From: Candidatus Gastranaerophilales bacterium
GTDB lineage: Bacteria; Cyanobacteriota; Vampirovibrionia; Gastranaerophilales; Gastranaerophilaceae
DNA length: 64,000 nucleotides
Direction: 5' to 3'
NCBI GenBank assembly: GCA_944325665.1
Contig: CALVAY010000001.1
Coordinates: 227,808-291,807, forward strand
Below the pieces are notes generated by a model. It saw only the letters and a list, made by a program, of their open reading frames with translations. It did not search any database and was not told the DNA's origin. Below, piece by piece: positions 50,504 to 59,824 of the stretch. A program made the position numbers and the translations under genes. Every line of letters starts with the position of its first letter. Positions within the stretch are counted from its first letter, which is position 1.

Positions 50504-50767
50504 ATGTGTAAAATTCAAGATGCAATTCAAAAAATTTCTAAAAGATCTCAATCTGACGTGATAATTTTGTGGGTCGGTCATAAAAAAATATCGGGCAAAT
50601 TATACATGTGTGATGATGGAAAATGCGAAGATTCAATAGTTACCTTGCAAGATGCGATTGTTGAATGTTGTCATGGCTCTGATGATTGTCAGTTTCACGA
50701 GTTTAAATGGATAAATATCCCTTCAAGGGCGATAAAAGCGTTTACTTTTAAATGCTGTGTAAAATAA
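50504..50767 (+). CDS. Cysteine-rich small protein, unknown (87 aa, copy 1)
   Basis: From ATG 50504, with AAAGGAG seven bases upstream, the protein begins MCKIQDAIQKISKRSQSDV and carries eight cysteines, several in close pairs (YMCDDGKCEDS, VECCHGSDDCQFHEF, FKCCVK), plus His residues, a pattern suited to metal binding. A start at 50480 is less likely. It has no signal peptide. A strong terminator hairpin follows. It sits alone between its own promoter region and the U32 gene. The recurrence at 58277 is identical. Confidence 0.65.
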   Translation: MCKIQDAIQKISKRSQSDVIILWVGHKKISGKLYMCDDGKCEDSIVTLQDAIVECCHGSDDCQFHEFKWINIPSRAIKAFTFKCCVK

Positions 50768-50778
50768 AATTTTATTTT

Positions 50779-50811
50779 AAAACTGCAAGCTTTAAGGTTT
50801 GCAGTTTTTTT
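50779..50811 (+). terminator. Intrinsic terminator after the Cys-rich gene, copy 1
   Basis: AAAACTGCAA (50779-50788) pairs with TTGCAGTTTT (50799-50808) around a 10-base loop and continues into a T run. The U32 gene promoter (-10 TAAAAT at 50816-50821) follows at once. Confidence 0.88.
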
Positions 50812-50827
50812 ATGATAAAATTTTTAT

Positions 50828-52051
50828 ATGAGTGAACTTTTGATGCCTGCGGGCAATATAGAAAAAATGAAATATGCCTACGCTTACGGTGCGGACGCCT
50901 GTTATTTGGGTCTTGTCGATTTTTCGCTTCGTACCATGCGAAAGGGCGAATTAATTACAAGAAAGAATTTGAAAACTGCAATAGAGTGTGCAAATTCTCT
51001 GAATAAAAAAGCATATTTAACTTTAAATATTTTTGCATACGATGAGGATATTGAAAATCTTGAAAAAAGCGTTGATGTAATAAAAGACGCAAAGCCGCAT
51101 GCAATAATATTAAGCGATTTTGGAATATATAACACGGTTAAAAAATATCTCCCCGATATTGATATTCACATTTCAACTCAGACTAATATTTTAAACATAG
51201 AAGCGGTCAAATTTTGGCGCGATATGGGTGCAACAAGGGTAATCCTTGCTCGCGAATTATCTTTAAAACAAATTGAGGCAATTAAAAAAGCTGTTCCGGA
51301 TATTGAAGTTGAAATTTTTGTCCATGGCTCTCAATGTATGTCATACTCGGGCCGCTGTCTTTTGAGCGATTATATGACAAAAGGCGAGAGAAAAGCTAAC
51401 CACGGCGGTTGCGCTCAACCTTGCAGATGGAGCTATAAACTCCTTGAAGAAACTCGCCCCGGGGAATATTATGAAATAGTACAGGATGAAAGAGGTTCAC
51501 ATATCTTATCTCCAAAGGATTTATGTCTTGTAAGGTATATAAAAGAGCTTCAGAATATCGGAGTTGACTCCTTTAAAGTTGAAGGCAGAACAAAAAGCCT
51601 GTACTATGTAAGCGGGGTAACAAAGGTTTATCGTGCAGTTATGGATGGCAAAATTGACACCGATTTTGCTTTTGAAGAATTGAAAAAAGTCGGCAACCGT
51701 GGTTTTACAGAAGGCTTTTTTATGGGAGATAATAACTCATCCAGTTACAGTTATGAAATCTCAAAAGGTCTGGCCGGTGCAGATTTTCTCTGTATTTTTC
51801 TGGAGAAAAAAGATAACTTATTTAAGGTTGTTATTAAAAACAAAATGCTTGTGGGTGATGAGTTTGAGATTATCACTCCAAAATATATTAATCGTGCAAA
51901 AATAGTGTCCATAACTAACGATAAGGGCGAAAAAACAGACGTTGCAAACACAAATGATGAAGTTTGGTTTGAGCTTGACGGGCAAAAAGACTGGATAGAA
52001 GAATATAATTATGCGCTTGCAAGGACAATAGGAATCAAAAATGAGAATTAA
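50828..52051 (+). CDS. U32 family protein, TrhP-type tRNA hydroxylation (copy 1)
   Basis: The 407-residue protein matches the U32 group represented by YegQ/TrhP: ELLMPAGNIEKMKYAYAYGA, DACYLGLVDFSLRTMR, IHISTQTNILNIEAVKFW, EIFVHGSQCMSYSGRCLLSD and ANHGGCAQPCRWSY, with the four conserved cysteines that bind an Fe-S cluster. Members with this CxxxxxxC/CxxxC set make 5-hydroxyuridine in tRNA. TAAAAT (50816-50821) ends 6 bases before the ATG and there is no Shine-Dalgarno sequence, so the mRNA should be leaderless. The HAD gene overlaps its last 11 bases. Identical copy at 58601. Confidence 0.88.
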   Translation: MSELLMPAGNIEKMKYAYAYGADACYLGLVDFSLRTMRKGELITRKNLKTAIECANSLNKKAYLTLNIFAYDEDIENLEKSVDVIKDAKPHAIILSDFGIYNTVKKYLPDIDIHISTQTNILNIEAVKFWRDMGATRVILARELSLKQIEAIKKAVPDIEVEIFVHGSQCMSYSGRCLLSDYMTKGERKANHGGCAQPCRWSYKLLEETRPGEYYEIVQDERGSHILSPKDLCLVRYIKELQNIGVDSFKVEGRTKSLYYVSGVTKVYRAVMDGKIDTDFAFEELKKVGNRGFTEGFFMGDNNSSSYSYEISKGLAGADFLCIFLEKKDNLFKVVIKNKMLVGDEFEIITPKYINRAKIVSITNDKGEKTDVANTNDEVWFELDGQKDWIEEYNYALARTIGIKNEN

Positions 52052-52439
52052 ACCTGATATTAATTTAAAATCAATATATGATATTAATACTCTTTTTTTA
52101 AAGTGCTGTGAAATCGAAGCTGTATTTTTTGACCTTGATTCTACCGTAATGAAGTCAAAAAGTGGTGAATTCAGCCAAAAAACAATCGATTTTCTTAATC
52201 AGTTGTCTGAAAATTTTAAAATTGCAGTGATTTCAAATAATAAAAATGAAGAGTATATAAGAAAAGCTCAATCGCAGGTTAATTTCCCTGTTATCGGATG
52301 TGCTAAAAAACCCGATATTAAAGTGCTTTTGGGCGTATGTGATGATATGGGCATAAAACCTCAAAACTGTGCTTTTGTGGGCGATAGACCCCTAACGGAT
52401 ATACTGTGTGCCAAAAGGGCGGTGGTGAAACCGTTATAA
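52041..52439 (+). pseudogene. Truncated YqeG-type HAD phosphatase at the duplication junction
   Basis: This is the copy-1 end of the HAD gene. It matches the intact gene at 59814 for the first 126 to 127 codons (to DILCAKRA), then crosses the junction into topA sequence in another frame and ends after VVKPL. It therefore has the catalytic DLDST and the GDRPLTD motif but lacks the last 32 residues, which in the whole protein form the closing strand and helix. It may be made but is probably unstable. It is the direct result of the tandem duplication. Confidence 0.9.
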
Positions 52440-52774
52440 AAACAGGCCCTTACGGTAAATATTACCAATGTTTAAACGAGAATTGCAAAGCAAGAAAAGG
52501 CATTGTAATTTCATCTGGAGTTAAATGTCCGACTTGCCAAAAAGAAGGCAGAGACGGTGAATTAATTCAGAGAAAATCTCGCTACGGTAAGCTTTTCTGG
52601 GGTTGTTCAAAATATCCCGACTGTACTTTTGTAGTTTGGTCTGAACCGACAGGCGAAAAATGCCCCGATTGCGGAAGCTTACTTGTTAAAAAATTCCTTA
52701 AAAAGGGCAACAAAATTGCTTGTTCAAATAAAGAGTGCAAATATTCACGTGATATGAAAGAGGACGAACAATGA
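52406..52774 (+). pseudogene. Orphan 3' fragment of topA (zinc ribbons only) made by the duplication
   Basis: The reading frame opens at GTG 52406 inside the truncated HAD gene, crosses the junction and then follows topA codons 642-759 in frame. It would give a 122-residue protein made of the end of ribbon 2 and all of ribbons 3 and 4 (CPTC and CPDCG sets). It has no TOPRIM or tyrosine, so no topoisomerase activity; it could only bind DNA. The stop overlaps the second aroE start (ATGA), so translation of this fragment might feed aroE copy 2. No clear ribosome site precedes the GTG. Confidence 0.85.
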
Positions 52775-53628
52775 CAAAAAGCTATAAATTCGCTATTATA
52801 GGCTACCCTCTTTCACATTCCTTAAGCAAGGTTATCCATGAGGCGGCACTTAAAAGCTGTAATTTAGAAGGCGTGTATGATATTTTACCCACCGAGCCTG
52901 AAAATTTAATCCACAGAATAAAAAGGTTAAAAGTTGAAGGTTATGACGGGTTTAATGTTACCATTCCTCACAAAGTGCCGATTACATTGTTTTTAAGCAG
53001 ATTTGACAGCAATGCGGATTTAATCGGTTCTGTTAATACTGTTAAAATTACGCCCGAAAAAGAGCTTGAAGGCTCAAATACTGATATTTACGGCTTTGTA
53101 AAAGCAATTCCAGAAGATGTAATTTCAAATATAAGAAATAACCAAGCTGTTGTTTTAGGAACAGGCGGCGCTGCAAGAGCGATTTGTGCGGGGCTTGTAA
53201 GTCTTGGTGTTTCAAAAATTACGTTTTATTCAAGAAATGTTATAGACTCCCACGCTCATGTTGAGGTCTTAAGACAAAAATTCCCCAAGGTTAAGATTGA
53301 ATTAAAATCATACACCTTAATGGATACCCTTTCAGGAAGTAAGATTTTAGTAAACACAACTCCTGTCGGTATGAAAAACTTTTCAGAGGGTGTTTCTCCA
53401 GTAAGTTTTGAAATGGTAAAAACCTTAGATAATGATGCTTTTGTGTACGATATTGTTTATAATCCGCACAAAACCGCTCTTATAAAACAAGCAATAGATG
53501 CGAATAAGAGATATGTTGGCGGGCTTGATATGCTTGTTTATCAGGCAGAAAAAGCATTTGAAATTTGGACGGGACAAACTCCTGATACTGCTGCAATGAA
53601 AATAGCCGCACTTGAGAGTTTGGCATAG
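52771..53628 (+). CDS. aroE: Shikimate dehydrogenase (copy 2)
   Basis: The 285-residue product is the same as that of the 44998 gene, including the NVTIPHK catalytic block and the GTGGAARAI nucleotide loop. Its upstream context differs: here it follows the orphan topA fragment and lies downstream of the U32-HAD transcription unit rather than dprA-topA, so its expression is likely driven by a different promoter. Confidence 0.95.
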   Translation: MTKSYKFAIIGYPLSHSLSKVIHEAALKSCNLEGVYDILPTEPENLIHRIKRLKVEGYDGFNVTIPHKVPITLFLSRFDSNADLIGSVNTVKITPEKELEGSNTDIYGFVKAIPEDVISNIRNNQAVVLGTGGAARAICAGLVSLGVSKITFYSRNVIDSHAHVEVLRQKFPKVKIELKSYTLMDTLSGSKILVNTTPVGMKNFSEGVSPVSFEMVKTLDNDAFVYDIVYNPHKTALIKQAIDANKRYVGGLDMLVYQAEKAFEIWTGQTPDTAAMKIAALESLA

Positions 53629-53728
53629 TTTTATTATTAAATAATGTAAATTTTACTTATAAATATGACAAAGTTATTTGTTTTTAATTTTTTTCAGGTA
53701 TGTAGCGCTATTAATAAGGCAATTGCAA

Positions 53729-54598
53729 ATGAAAGTAATCTCTAACGGACTTAATGGTTTAAAATTTGGAAATACTGCACAACCCACTACAGAAAATACA
53801 ACAACGCCTGCAAATGAAGAGCCAAAATCAAATAAAAAATTGATATATGCGCTTGCAGGTTTGGCTGTAGTAGGTGCGGCAGGTGTTGGTATTGCACTTG
53901 CAGTTAAAAAAGGTAAAGTACCTCCTTATCAAAAGGAATATGAAAAACTCAGAAATGAGTTTATTTCATTGGTTGAAGAACGCAATTCCATACTTGTTGA
54001 GTCCAAGGAGTATGATAAGTTGCGTCAAACGGTTTTTGCACGTGATAAGTTCTACGATTTGATGAATGGAAGTCAAAATAATGCTTTTAAGAATTTAGAA
54101 CTTGTGGGTGATGAGCTTATGGAATTGCCTGATGGAAGTGTGATAAGTTCTGCTAAAGCAGGTAGTATGACTATATCAACTCTTACGAATACTATACAAA
54201 ATAGCATAAAAAAAGCGAATGATTTGGTTTCAAGAGTGGCATCAGGAGATGATTTGGGTGTTGAATACCTTGATGCAGATAAAATTTTGAGAGATAAAAA
54301 TTGCATTCCTTCAATGAGTGAAAATTGGAAATCAAACCTTGAAGACCTGATAAATGGTTTAAGAAAAGATCTTGAATGTTGGAAACAAGAAAATCCTCTT
54401 TGCAATGTGATAAAAGAGCAGTTTTTATCACCGCTTAATTCGGATGATATCGCTAAGAAACTAGACTTTGCAATAAATCCTCCTGATGATATCAGTATCG
54501 ATGAATACAAAAAAGTTGTATATGAACTTTTTGATTCATATAAAGATATAGCTACCAACTTTAAAAAGATTTGGGATGAAGCAAAAGCCAAAATATAG
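53729..54598 (+). CDS. Membrane-anchored helical protein, unknown (copy 2, 289 aa)
   Basis: This repeats the 45956 gene without change: N-terminal LKFGNTAQ word, Gly/Ala-rich membrane helix, GKVPPYQ, then a long helical part. The start is ATG 53729 with AAGG upstream. Expression context upstream to aroE is duplicated too, so the immediate neighbourhood is the same. Confidence 0.75.
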   Translation: MKVISNGLNGLKFGNTAQPTTENTTTPANEEPKSNKKLIYALAGLAVVGAAGVGIALAVKKGKVPPYQKEYEKLRNEFISLVEERNSILVESKEYDKLRQTVFARDKFYDLMNGSQNNAFKNLELVGDELMELPDGSVISSAKAGSMTISTLTNTIQNSIKKANDLVSRVASGDDLGVEYLDADKILRDKNCIPSMSENWKSNLEDLINGLRKDLECWKQENPLCNVIKEQFLSPLNSDDIAKKLDFAINPPDDISIDEYKKVVYELFDSYKDIATNFKKIWDEAKAKI

Positions 54599-54779
54599 TT
54601 GGTTGGATTATGTAAAAAAAAGCCGCCTTTTGGGCGACGAGAATAAAAATTTGTATATGGAGGAAGGAGTGGAAAGAGAAGAACTAATCTAATATTATAA
54701 TTCCATATATAAAAAATATATAACAAGTATATCATTAAATATTAAGTTTTTTAATATAATTTTGTGCAATAATATTCTT

Positions 54780-57608
54780 ATGAACGACAAAATTGTAATT
54801 AAAGGTGCAAAAGAGCATAATTTAAAAGATGTTTCGCTTGAACTTCCAAAGGGCGAACTTATTGTCTTTACGGGCGTTTCGGGTTCAGGTAAAAGTTCTC
54901 TTGCCTTTGATACAATTTTTGCGGAAGGTCAAAGAAGGTATGTAGAGAGCCTTTCAACTTATGCAAGGCAATTTTTGGGACAGATGGATAAGCCTGATGT
55001 TGAGCATATTGACGGGCTTTCGCCTGCAATATCCATTGACCAAAAATCCACAACAAATAACCCCCGCTCAACTGTTGGAACAATAACCGAAATTTATGAT
55101 TATTTAAGGCTTTTATATGCAAGAGTGGGTACTCCTCATTGCCCGAATTGCGGCGAGTTAATTGTCCCTCAAACCATTGATGAAATAGTTGCAAAAATAA
55201 TGATGTTAGGAGAGGGGACTAAAATTCAGATAATTTCTCCGATAATAAGAGGCAAAAAAGGCGAATATACGCAAACTCTTCAAGGGCTTAAGTCGGAAGG
55301 TTTTATAAGGGTTAGAATTGACGGCGAAATTTATAACCTTGACGAAGATGAAATTGAGCTTGATAAAACAAAAAAACATACAATTGATGTTGTTATTGAC
55401 AGAATTGTTGTAAAAGAAAGTGCAAAATCAAGAATTTTTGACAGTACGCAGCTTGCACTGCAACGCTCTGACGGGCTTATGGTGCTGGATATTGTAGGGA
55501 AAGGCGAGCAGATTTTCTCTGAAAAATTGGCATGTCCAAAATGTAACCTGAGCTTTGAAGAATTAACCCCAAGAATGCTAAGTTTTAACAATCCATACGG
55601 CGCGTGCAAAGTATGTAACGGCCTTGGTGCGCACTATGAAATTTCACCCGATTTAGTTGTACCCGACATGGAAAAATCAATAAATCAGGGTGCAATTTAC
55701 CCTTGGGCAAAGACGCAAAACCAGTATTATCAAGATGTTTTAAATTCTGTTTGCCAACACTACGGAATTAATCCCGATAAACCTTTTAAAAGTCTTTCGC
55801 CTTCCGAAAAAGGAATAATTCTTTACGGAAACGGTGATGAAAAAATTAAAATGACATACTGCGACTTTGGTACAAAAAATTACCGCACGCACTATGTTGC
55901 ATACCTTGGAGTAATCCCTTATCTTACAAAAAAATACGAAAGTTCCGATTCGGATTTAATTCGCTCCGAAGTTGAAAAGTATATGGTTTCAACCCCCTGT
56001 AAAGCCTGTGGTGGCGCACGTTTAAATCCGTTTGCACTTGCAGTTACCATAATGGATAAAAATATTTTTGAATTTTGTCAGATGTCAACTCTTAAGGCCT
56101 ATGACTTTATTCAGGATGTGTATTTACAACTGGATGATTTTAAATTAACCATTGCAAAGCAGATATTGGATGAAATTCGAGTAAGGTTAAAATTTTTGAT
56201 TGATGTCGGACTTGGGTATCTTGATTTGGCAAGGAATGCAGGAACACTTTCGGGTGGAGAAGCACAGCGTATAAGACTTGCTACTCAAATCGGCTCGGGA
56301 TTGTCAGGAGTGTTGTATGTCTTAGATGAGCCTTCAATTGGTTTGCATCAAAGAGATAACGACATGTTGATTAATACTCTTGTAAAATTAAGAAATCTCG
56401 GAAACACTCTTATTGTTGTTGAACATGACGAAGATACAATTAAAGCTGCCGACTATATTGTTGATATTGGCCCAAAAGCAGGTGTCGAGGGTGGAAATAT
56501 AGTTGCCTTCGGTACTCAGGAAGACATAATAAAATCAAAAGAATCAATTACGGGTAAATATTTAAGCGGTGAGTTTGAAATTCCCGTCCCAAAAGAAAGG
56601 CGCCTTGGAAACGGCAATTTTCTTGAAGTGAAAAATGCTCATTTGAATAATTTAAAAAATATCGATGTGAATATACCGCTGGGTAAAATTGTTGCGATAA
56701 CCGGTGTATCGGGCAGCGGCAAATCTACTTTAGTGGATGATATTATTAACGAATACGCAATGCACAAGCTTCGTTCAAATCGTCCGAAGCCGCAAGGGGT
56801 CGATGAAATAAAGGGGTTTGAAAACATTGATAAAATCGTGTGTGTTGATCAAAGCCCGATTGGAAGAACTCCTCGCTCAAACCCTGCAACATATACAGAC
56901 GTTTTTACGCACATAAGAGATTTATTTGCCCAAACAAACGAAGCAAAAGTAAGAGGCTATAAACAGGGCAGATTTTCTTTTAACGTAAAAGGCGGAAGAT
57001 GTGAAAAATGCAAGGGCGATGGTGTATTAAAAATCGAGATGAACTTTTTATCAGACGTTTATGTTAAATGTGATGTCTGCAAAGGTAAACGCTATAACCA
57101 AGAAACTCTTGAAGTTAAATATAAAGGGAAAAGCATATCCGATGTACTTGATATGACAGTAGGGGAAGCACTTGAGTTTTTCCAAAATGTGCCAAGAATT
57201 GCAACACGTCTTCAAACGCTTTATGATGTGGGCTTGGATTATATTAAACTTGGACAAAGTGCAACTACGCTTTCAGGCGGTGAAGCTCAAAGAGTTAAGC
57301 TTGCGCTTGAGCTAAACAAGCGTGCAACTGGAAAAACTCTTTATTTAATGGATGAGCCTTCTGTCGGGCTTCACTGGTGGGATATAGACAAACTCGTTAA
57401 AATTCTTCACCAGCTTGCAGATAGCGGTAATACGATTTTAATTATTGAACACAATCTTGATATTATAAAGTGTGCAGACCATATAATTGACCTTGGCCCC
57501 GAAGGCGGAGAGGGCGGTGGCGAAATTGTTGCCAAAGGTACACCCGAGCAGGTGGCGCAAAATGAAAAATCATACACGGGAAAATATTTAAAAAGACTTT
57601 TGAGCTAG
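54780..57608 (+). CDS. uvrA: Excinuclease ABC subunit A (copy 2)
   Basis: The 942-residue product equals that of the 47007 gene, with both Walker A loops, both ABC signatures and the zinc modules. All 180 upstream bases, including the AATAAT box 6 bases before the ATG, are duplicated, so both copies should be expressed alike and UvrA dosage may be doubled. It is not the UvrA2 paralog type seen in some bacteria because there is no sequence divergence. Confidence 0.96.
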   Translation: MNDKIVIKGAKEHNLKDVSLELPKGELIVFTGVSGSGKSSLAFDTIFAEGQRRYVESLSTYARQFLGQMDKPDVEHIDGLSPAISIDQKSTTNNPRSTVGTITEIYDYLRLLYARVGTPHCPNCGELIVPQTIDEIVAKIMMLGEGTKIQIISPIIRGKKGEYTQTLQGLKSEGFIRVRIDGEIYNLDEDEIELDKTKKHTIDVVIDRIVVKESAKSRIFDSTQLALQRSDGLMVLDIVGKGEQIFSEKLACPKCNLSFEELTPRMLSFNNPYGACKVCNGLGAHYEISPDLVVPDMEKSINQGAIYPWAKTQNQYYQDVLNSVCQHYGINPDKPFKSLSPSEKGIILYGNGDEKIKMTYCDFGTKNYRTHYVAYLGVIPYLTKKYESSDSDLIRSEVEKYMVSTPCKACGGARLNPFALAVTIMDKNIFEFCQMSTLKAYDFIQDVYLQLDDFKLTIAKQILDEIRVRLKFLIDVGLGYLDLARNAGTLSGGEAQRIRLATQIGSGLSGVLYVLDEPSIGLHQRDNDMLINTLVKLRNLGNTLIVVEHDEDTIKAADYIVDIGPKAGVEGGNIVAFGTQEDIIKSKESITGKYLSGEFEIPVPKERRLGNGNFLEVKNAHLNNLKNIDVNIPLGKIVAITGVSGSGKSTLVDDIINEYAMHKLRSNRPKPQGVDEIKGFENIDKIVCVDQSPIGRTPRSNPATYTDVFTHIRDLFAQTNEAKVRGYKQGRFSFNVKGGRCEKCKGDGVLKIEMNFLSDVYVKCDVCKGKRYNQETLEVKYKGKSISDVLDMTVGEALEFFQNVPRIATRLQTLYDVGLDYIKLGQSATTLSGGEAQRVKLALELNKRATGKTLYLMDEPSVGLHWWDIDKLVKILHQLADSGNTILIIEHNLDIIKCADHIIDLGPEGGEGGGEIVAKGTPEQVAQNEKSYTGKYLKRLLS

Positions 57609-57613
57609 ACAAA

Positions 57614-57641
57614 AAATCCGCTACACTTTAGTAGCGGATTT
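57614..57641. terminator. Bidirectional intrinsic terminator after uvrA copy 2
   Basis: Same 11-bp stem and ACTTTA loop as at 49841-49868, displaced by 7,773 bp. Confidence 0.9.
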
Positions 57642-57656
57642 AATTTATAAACCTGA

Positions 57657-58112
57657 TTAAGCCATCACATCAAGAGCTTTTACTCTGATTTTTACTCTTC
57701 CTTTTTCGGACTTATCCACATTTACTATGGATAATTTCTTTCCTTGCATAGAAGTTGCATCAAAATAAATTGCAGCCTTTCTCTTTGCTTTTTTAGGCTG
57801 CAATAATATTTGCGTTAAATTGTGTTGCTTCTCATCATTTGCTTGTAAATCTTCACAAGACTGCTTGCTTAAATTTGCACTATGGGCGTTCTCGCCTCTA
57901 AGTATAAAGACATCACCTTTTGATGTGTCGAGTGCAATTTTGTTGTCATTTTGCTTTGGCGTAATCTCTCGGAACAAACTTCGCATTCTATCCTGCGTTT
58001 CCTGAGAGCTTATCGGTCCGCTGCTTGTGATTGAAACCGAATGGTTCTTACTTCGAAATGTGATTGGTGGTTTACTCGAGTTCATCGTTACTCGCATAAA
58101 GCTTTTTTCCAA
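57657..58112 (-). CDS. Protein of unknown function (151 aa, copy 2)
   Basis: Same as the 49884 gene: TTG start at 58112 with AGAGGA upstream, basic hydrophilic product with a Lys-rich patch and a beta-rich C terminus, no known family. Its terminator and promoter region are duplicated with it. Confidence 0.6.
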   Translation of the reverse strand: MEKSFMRVTMNSSKPPITFRSKNHSVSITSSGPISSQETQDRMRSLFREITPKQNDNKIALDTSKGDVFILRGENAHSANLSKQSCEDLQANDEKQHNLTQILLQPKKAKRKAAIYFDATSMQGKKLSIVNVDKSEKGRVKIRVKALDVMA

Positions 58113-58276
58113 TTTTTTTTCCTCTTGTTTTTAAGATTAGGTGTATATCATACCATAAATAAATTTTTTTTGCATCATATTTTAAAATTATTAATAATTG
58201 TTAACACGTATTGTCTTTCTGTCTGATATAAAAAAACTCAAAAAGCTTCAAAATGCTTTTAAGAAAGGAGTTTTCA

Positions 58277-58540
58277 ATGTGTAAAATTCAAGATGCAATT
58301 CAAAAAATTTCTAAAAGATCTCAATCTGACGTGATAATTTTGTGGGTCGGTCATAAAAAAATATCGGGCAAATTATACATGTGTGATGATGGAAAATGCG
58401 AAGATTCAATAGTTACCTTGCAAGATGCGATTGTTGAATGTTGTCATGGCTCTGATGATTGTCAGTTTCACGAGTTTAAATGGATAAATATCCCTTCAAG
58501 GGCGATAAAAGCGTTTACTTTTAAATGCTGTGTAAAATAA
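58277..58540 (+). CDS. Cysteine-rich small protein, unknown (87 aa, copy 2)
   Basis: Same as the 50504 gene, with the AAAGGAG ribosome site and the eight clustered cysteines unchanged. Both copies keep the following terminator, so each forms a single-gene transcript. Confidence 0.65.
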   Translation: MCKIQDAIQKISKRSQSDVIILWVGHKKISGKLYMCDDGKCEDSIVTLQDAIVECCHGSDDCQFHEFKWINIPSRAIKAFTFKCCVK

Positions 58541-58551
58541 AATTTTATTTT

Positions 58552-58584
58552 AAAACTGCAAGCTTTAAGGTTTGCAGTTTTTTT
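58552..58584 (+). terminator. Intrinsic terminator after the Cys-rich gene, copy 2
   Basis: Same 10-bp stem and T run as at 50779-50811, displaced by 7,773 bp. Confidence 0.88.
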
Positions 58585-58600
58585 ATGATAAAATTTTTAT

Positions 58601-59824
58601 ATGAGTGAACTTTTGATGCCTGCGGGCAATATAGAAAAAATGAAATATGCCTACGCTTACGGTGCGGACGCCTGTTATTTGGGTCTTGTCGATTTTTCGC
58701 TTCGTACCATGCGAAAGGGCGAATTAATTACAAGAAAGAATTTGAAAACTGCAATAGAGTGTGCAAATTCTCTGAATAAAAAAGCATATTTAACTTTAAA
58801 TATTTTTGCATACGATGAGGATATTGAAAATCTTGAAAAAAGCGTTGATGTAATAAAAGACGCAAAGCCGCATGCAATAATATTAAGCGATTTTGGAATA
58901 TATAACACGGTTAAAAAATATCTCCCCGATATTGATATTCACATTTCAACTCAGACTAATATTTTAAACATAGAAGCGGTCAAATTTTGGCGCGATATGG
59001 GTGCAACAAGGGTAATCCTTGCTCGCGAATTATCTTTAAAACAAATTGAGGCAATTAAAAAAGCTGTTCCGGATATTGAAGTTGAAATTTTTGTCCATGG
59101 CTCTCAATGTATGTCATACTCGGGCCGCTGTCTTTTGAGCGATTATATGACAAAAGGCGAGAGAAAAGCTAACCACGGCGGTTGCGCTCAACCTTGCAGA
59201 TGGAGCTATAAACTCCTTGAAGAAACTCGCCCCGGGGAATATTATGAAATAGTACAGGATGAAAGAGGTTCACATATCTTATCTCCAAAGGATTTATGTC
59301 TTGTAAGGTATATAAAAGAGCTTCAGAATATCGGAGTTGACTCCTTTAAAGTTGAAGGCAGAACAAAAAGCCTGTACTATGTAAGCGGGGTAACAAAGGT
59401 TTATCGTGCAGTTATGGATGGCAAAATTGACACCGATTTTGCTTTTGAAGAATTGAAAAAAGTCGGCAACCGTGGTTTTACAGAAGGCTTTTTTATGGGA
59501 GATAATAACTCATCCAGTTACAGTTATGAAATCTCAAAAGGTCTGGCCGGTGCAGATTTTCTCTGTATTTTTCTGGAGAAAAAAGATAACTTATTTAAGG
59601 TTGTTATTAAAAACAAAATGCTTGTGGGTGATGAGTTTGAGATTATCACTCCAAAATATATTAATCGTGCAAAAATAGTGTCCATAACTAACGATAAGGG
59701 CGAAAAAACAGACGTTGCAAACACAAATGATGAAGTTTGGTTTGAGCTTGACGGGCAAAAAGACTGGATAGAAGAATATAATTATGCGCTTGCAAGGACA
59801 ATAGGAATCAAAAATGAGAATTAA
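58601..59824 (+). CDS. U32 family protein, TrhP-type tRNA hydroxylation (copy 2)
   Basis: The product equals that of the 50828 gene, with the SYSGRCLLSD and GGCAQPCRW cysteine blocks. The TAAAAT box 6 bases before the ATG is duplicated. This copy is followed by the intact HAD phosphatase gene and so represents the ancestral right-hand arrangement. Confidence 0.88.
   Translation: MSELLMPAGNIEKMKYAYAYGADACYLGLVDFSLRTMRKGELITRKNLKTAIECANSLNKKAYLTLNIFAYDEDIENLEKSVDVIKDAKPHAIILSDFGIYNTVKKYLPDIDIHISTQTNILNIEAVKFWRDMGATRVILARELSLKQIEAIKKAVPDIEVEIFVHGSQCMSYSGRCLLSDYMTKGERKANHGGCAQPCRWSYKLLEETRPGEYYEIVQDERGSHILSPKDLCLVRYIKELQNIGVDSFKVEGRTKSLYYVSGVTKVYRAVMDGKIDTDFAFEELKKVGNRGFTEGFFMGDNNSSSYSYEISKGLAGADFLCIFLEKKDNLFKVVIKNKMLVGDEFEIITPKYINRAKIVSITNDKGEKTDVANTNDEVWFELDGQKDWIEEYNYALARTIGIKNEN

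Larger units (their letters stand above)
44646..52418 (+). repeat. Tandem duplication, copy 1 (7,773 bp)
   Basis: This block and 52419-60191 are direct repeats at a constant offset of 7,773 bp. All open frames inside, on both strands, have the same lengths and translations in the two copies, and the stretches I compared base by base were identical, so I saw no differences. The left end is inside topA, the right end inside the HAD phosphatase gene. The four bases gcgg are shared by both ends, so the exact breakpoint can be placed anywhere within them. No insertion sequence, integrase or long flanking repeat is present. Confidence 0.97.
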
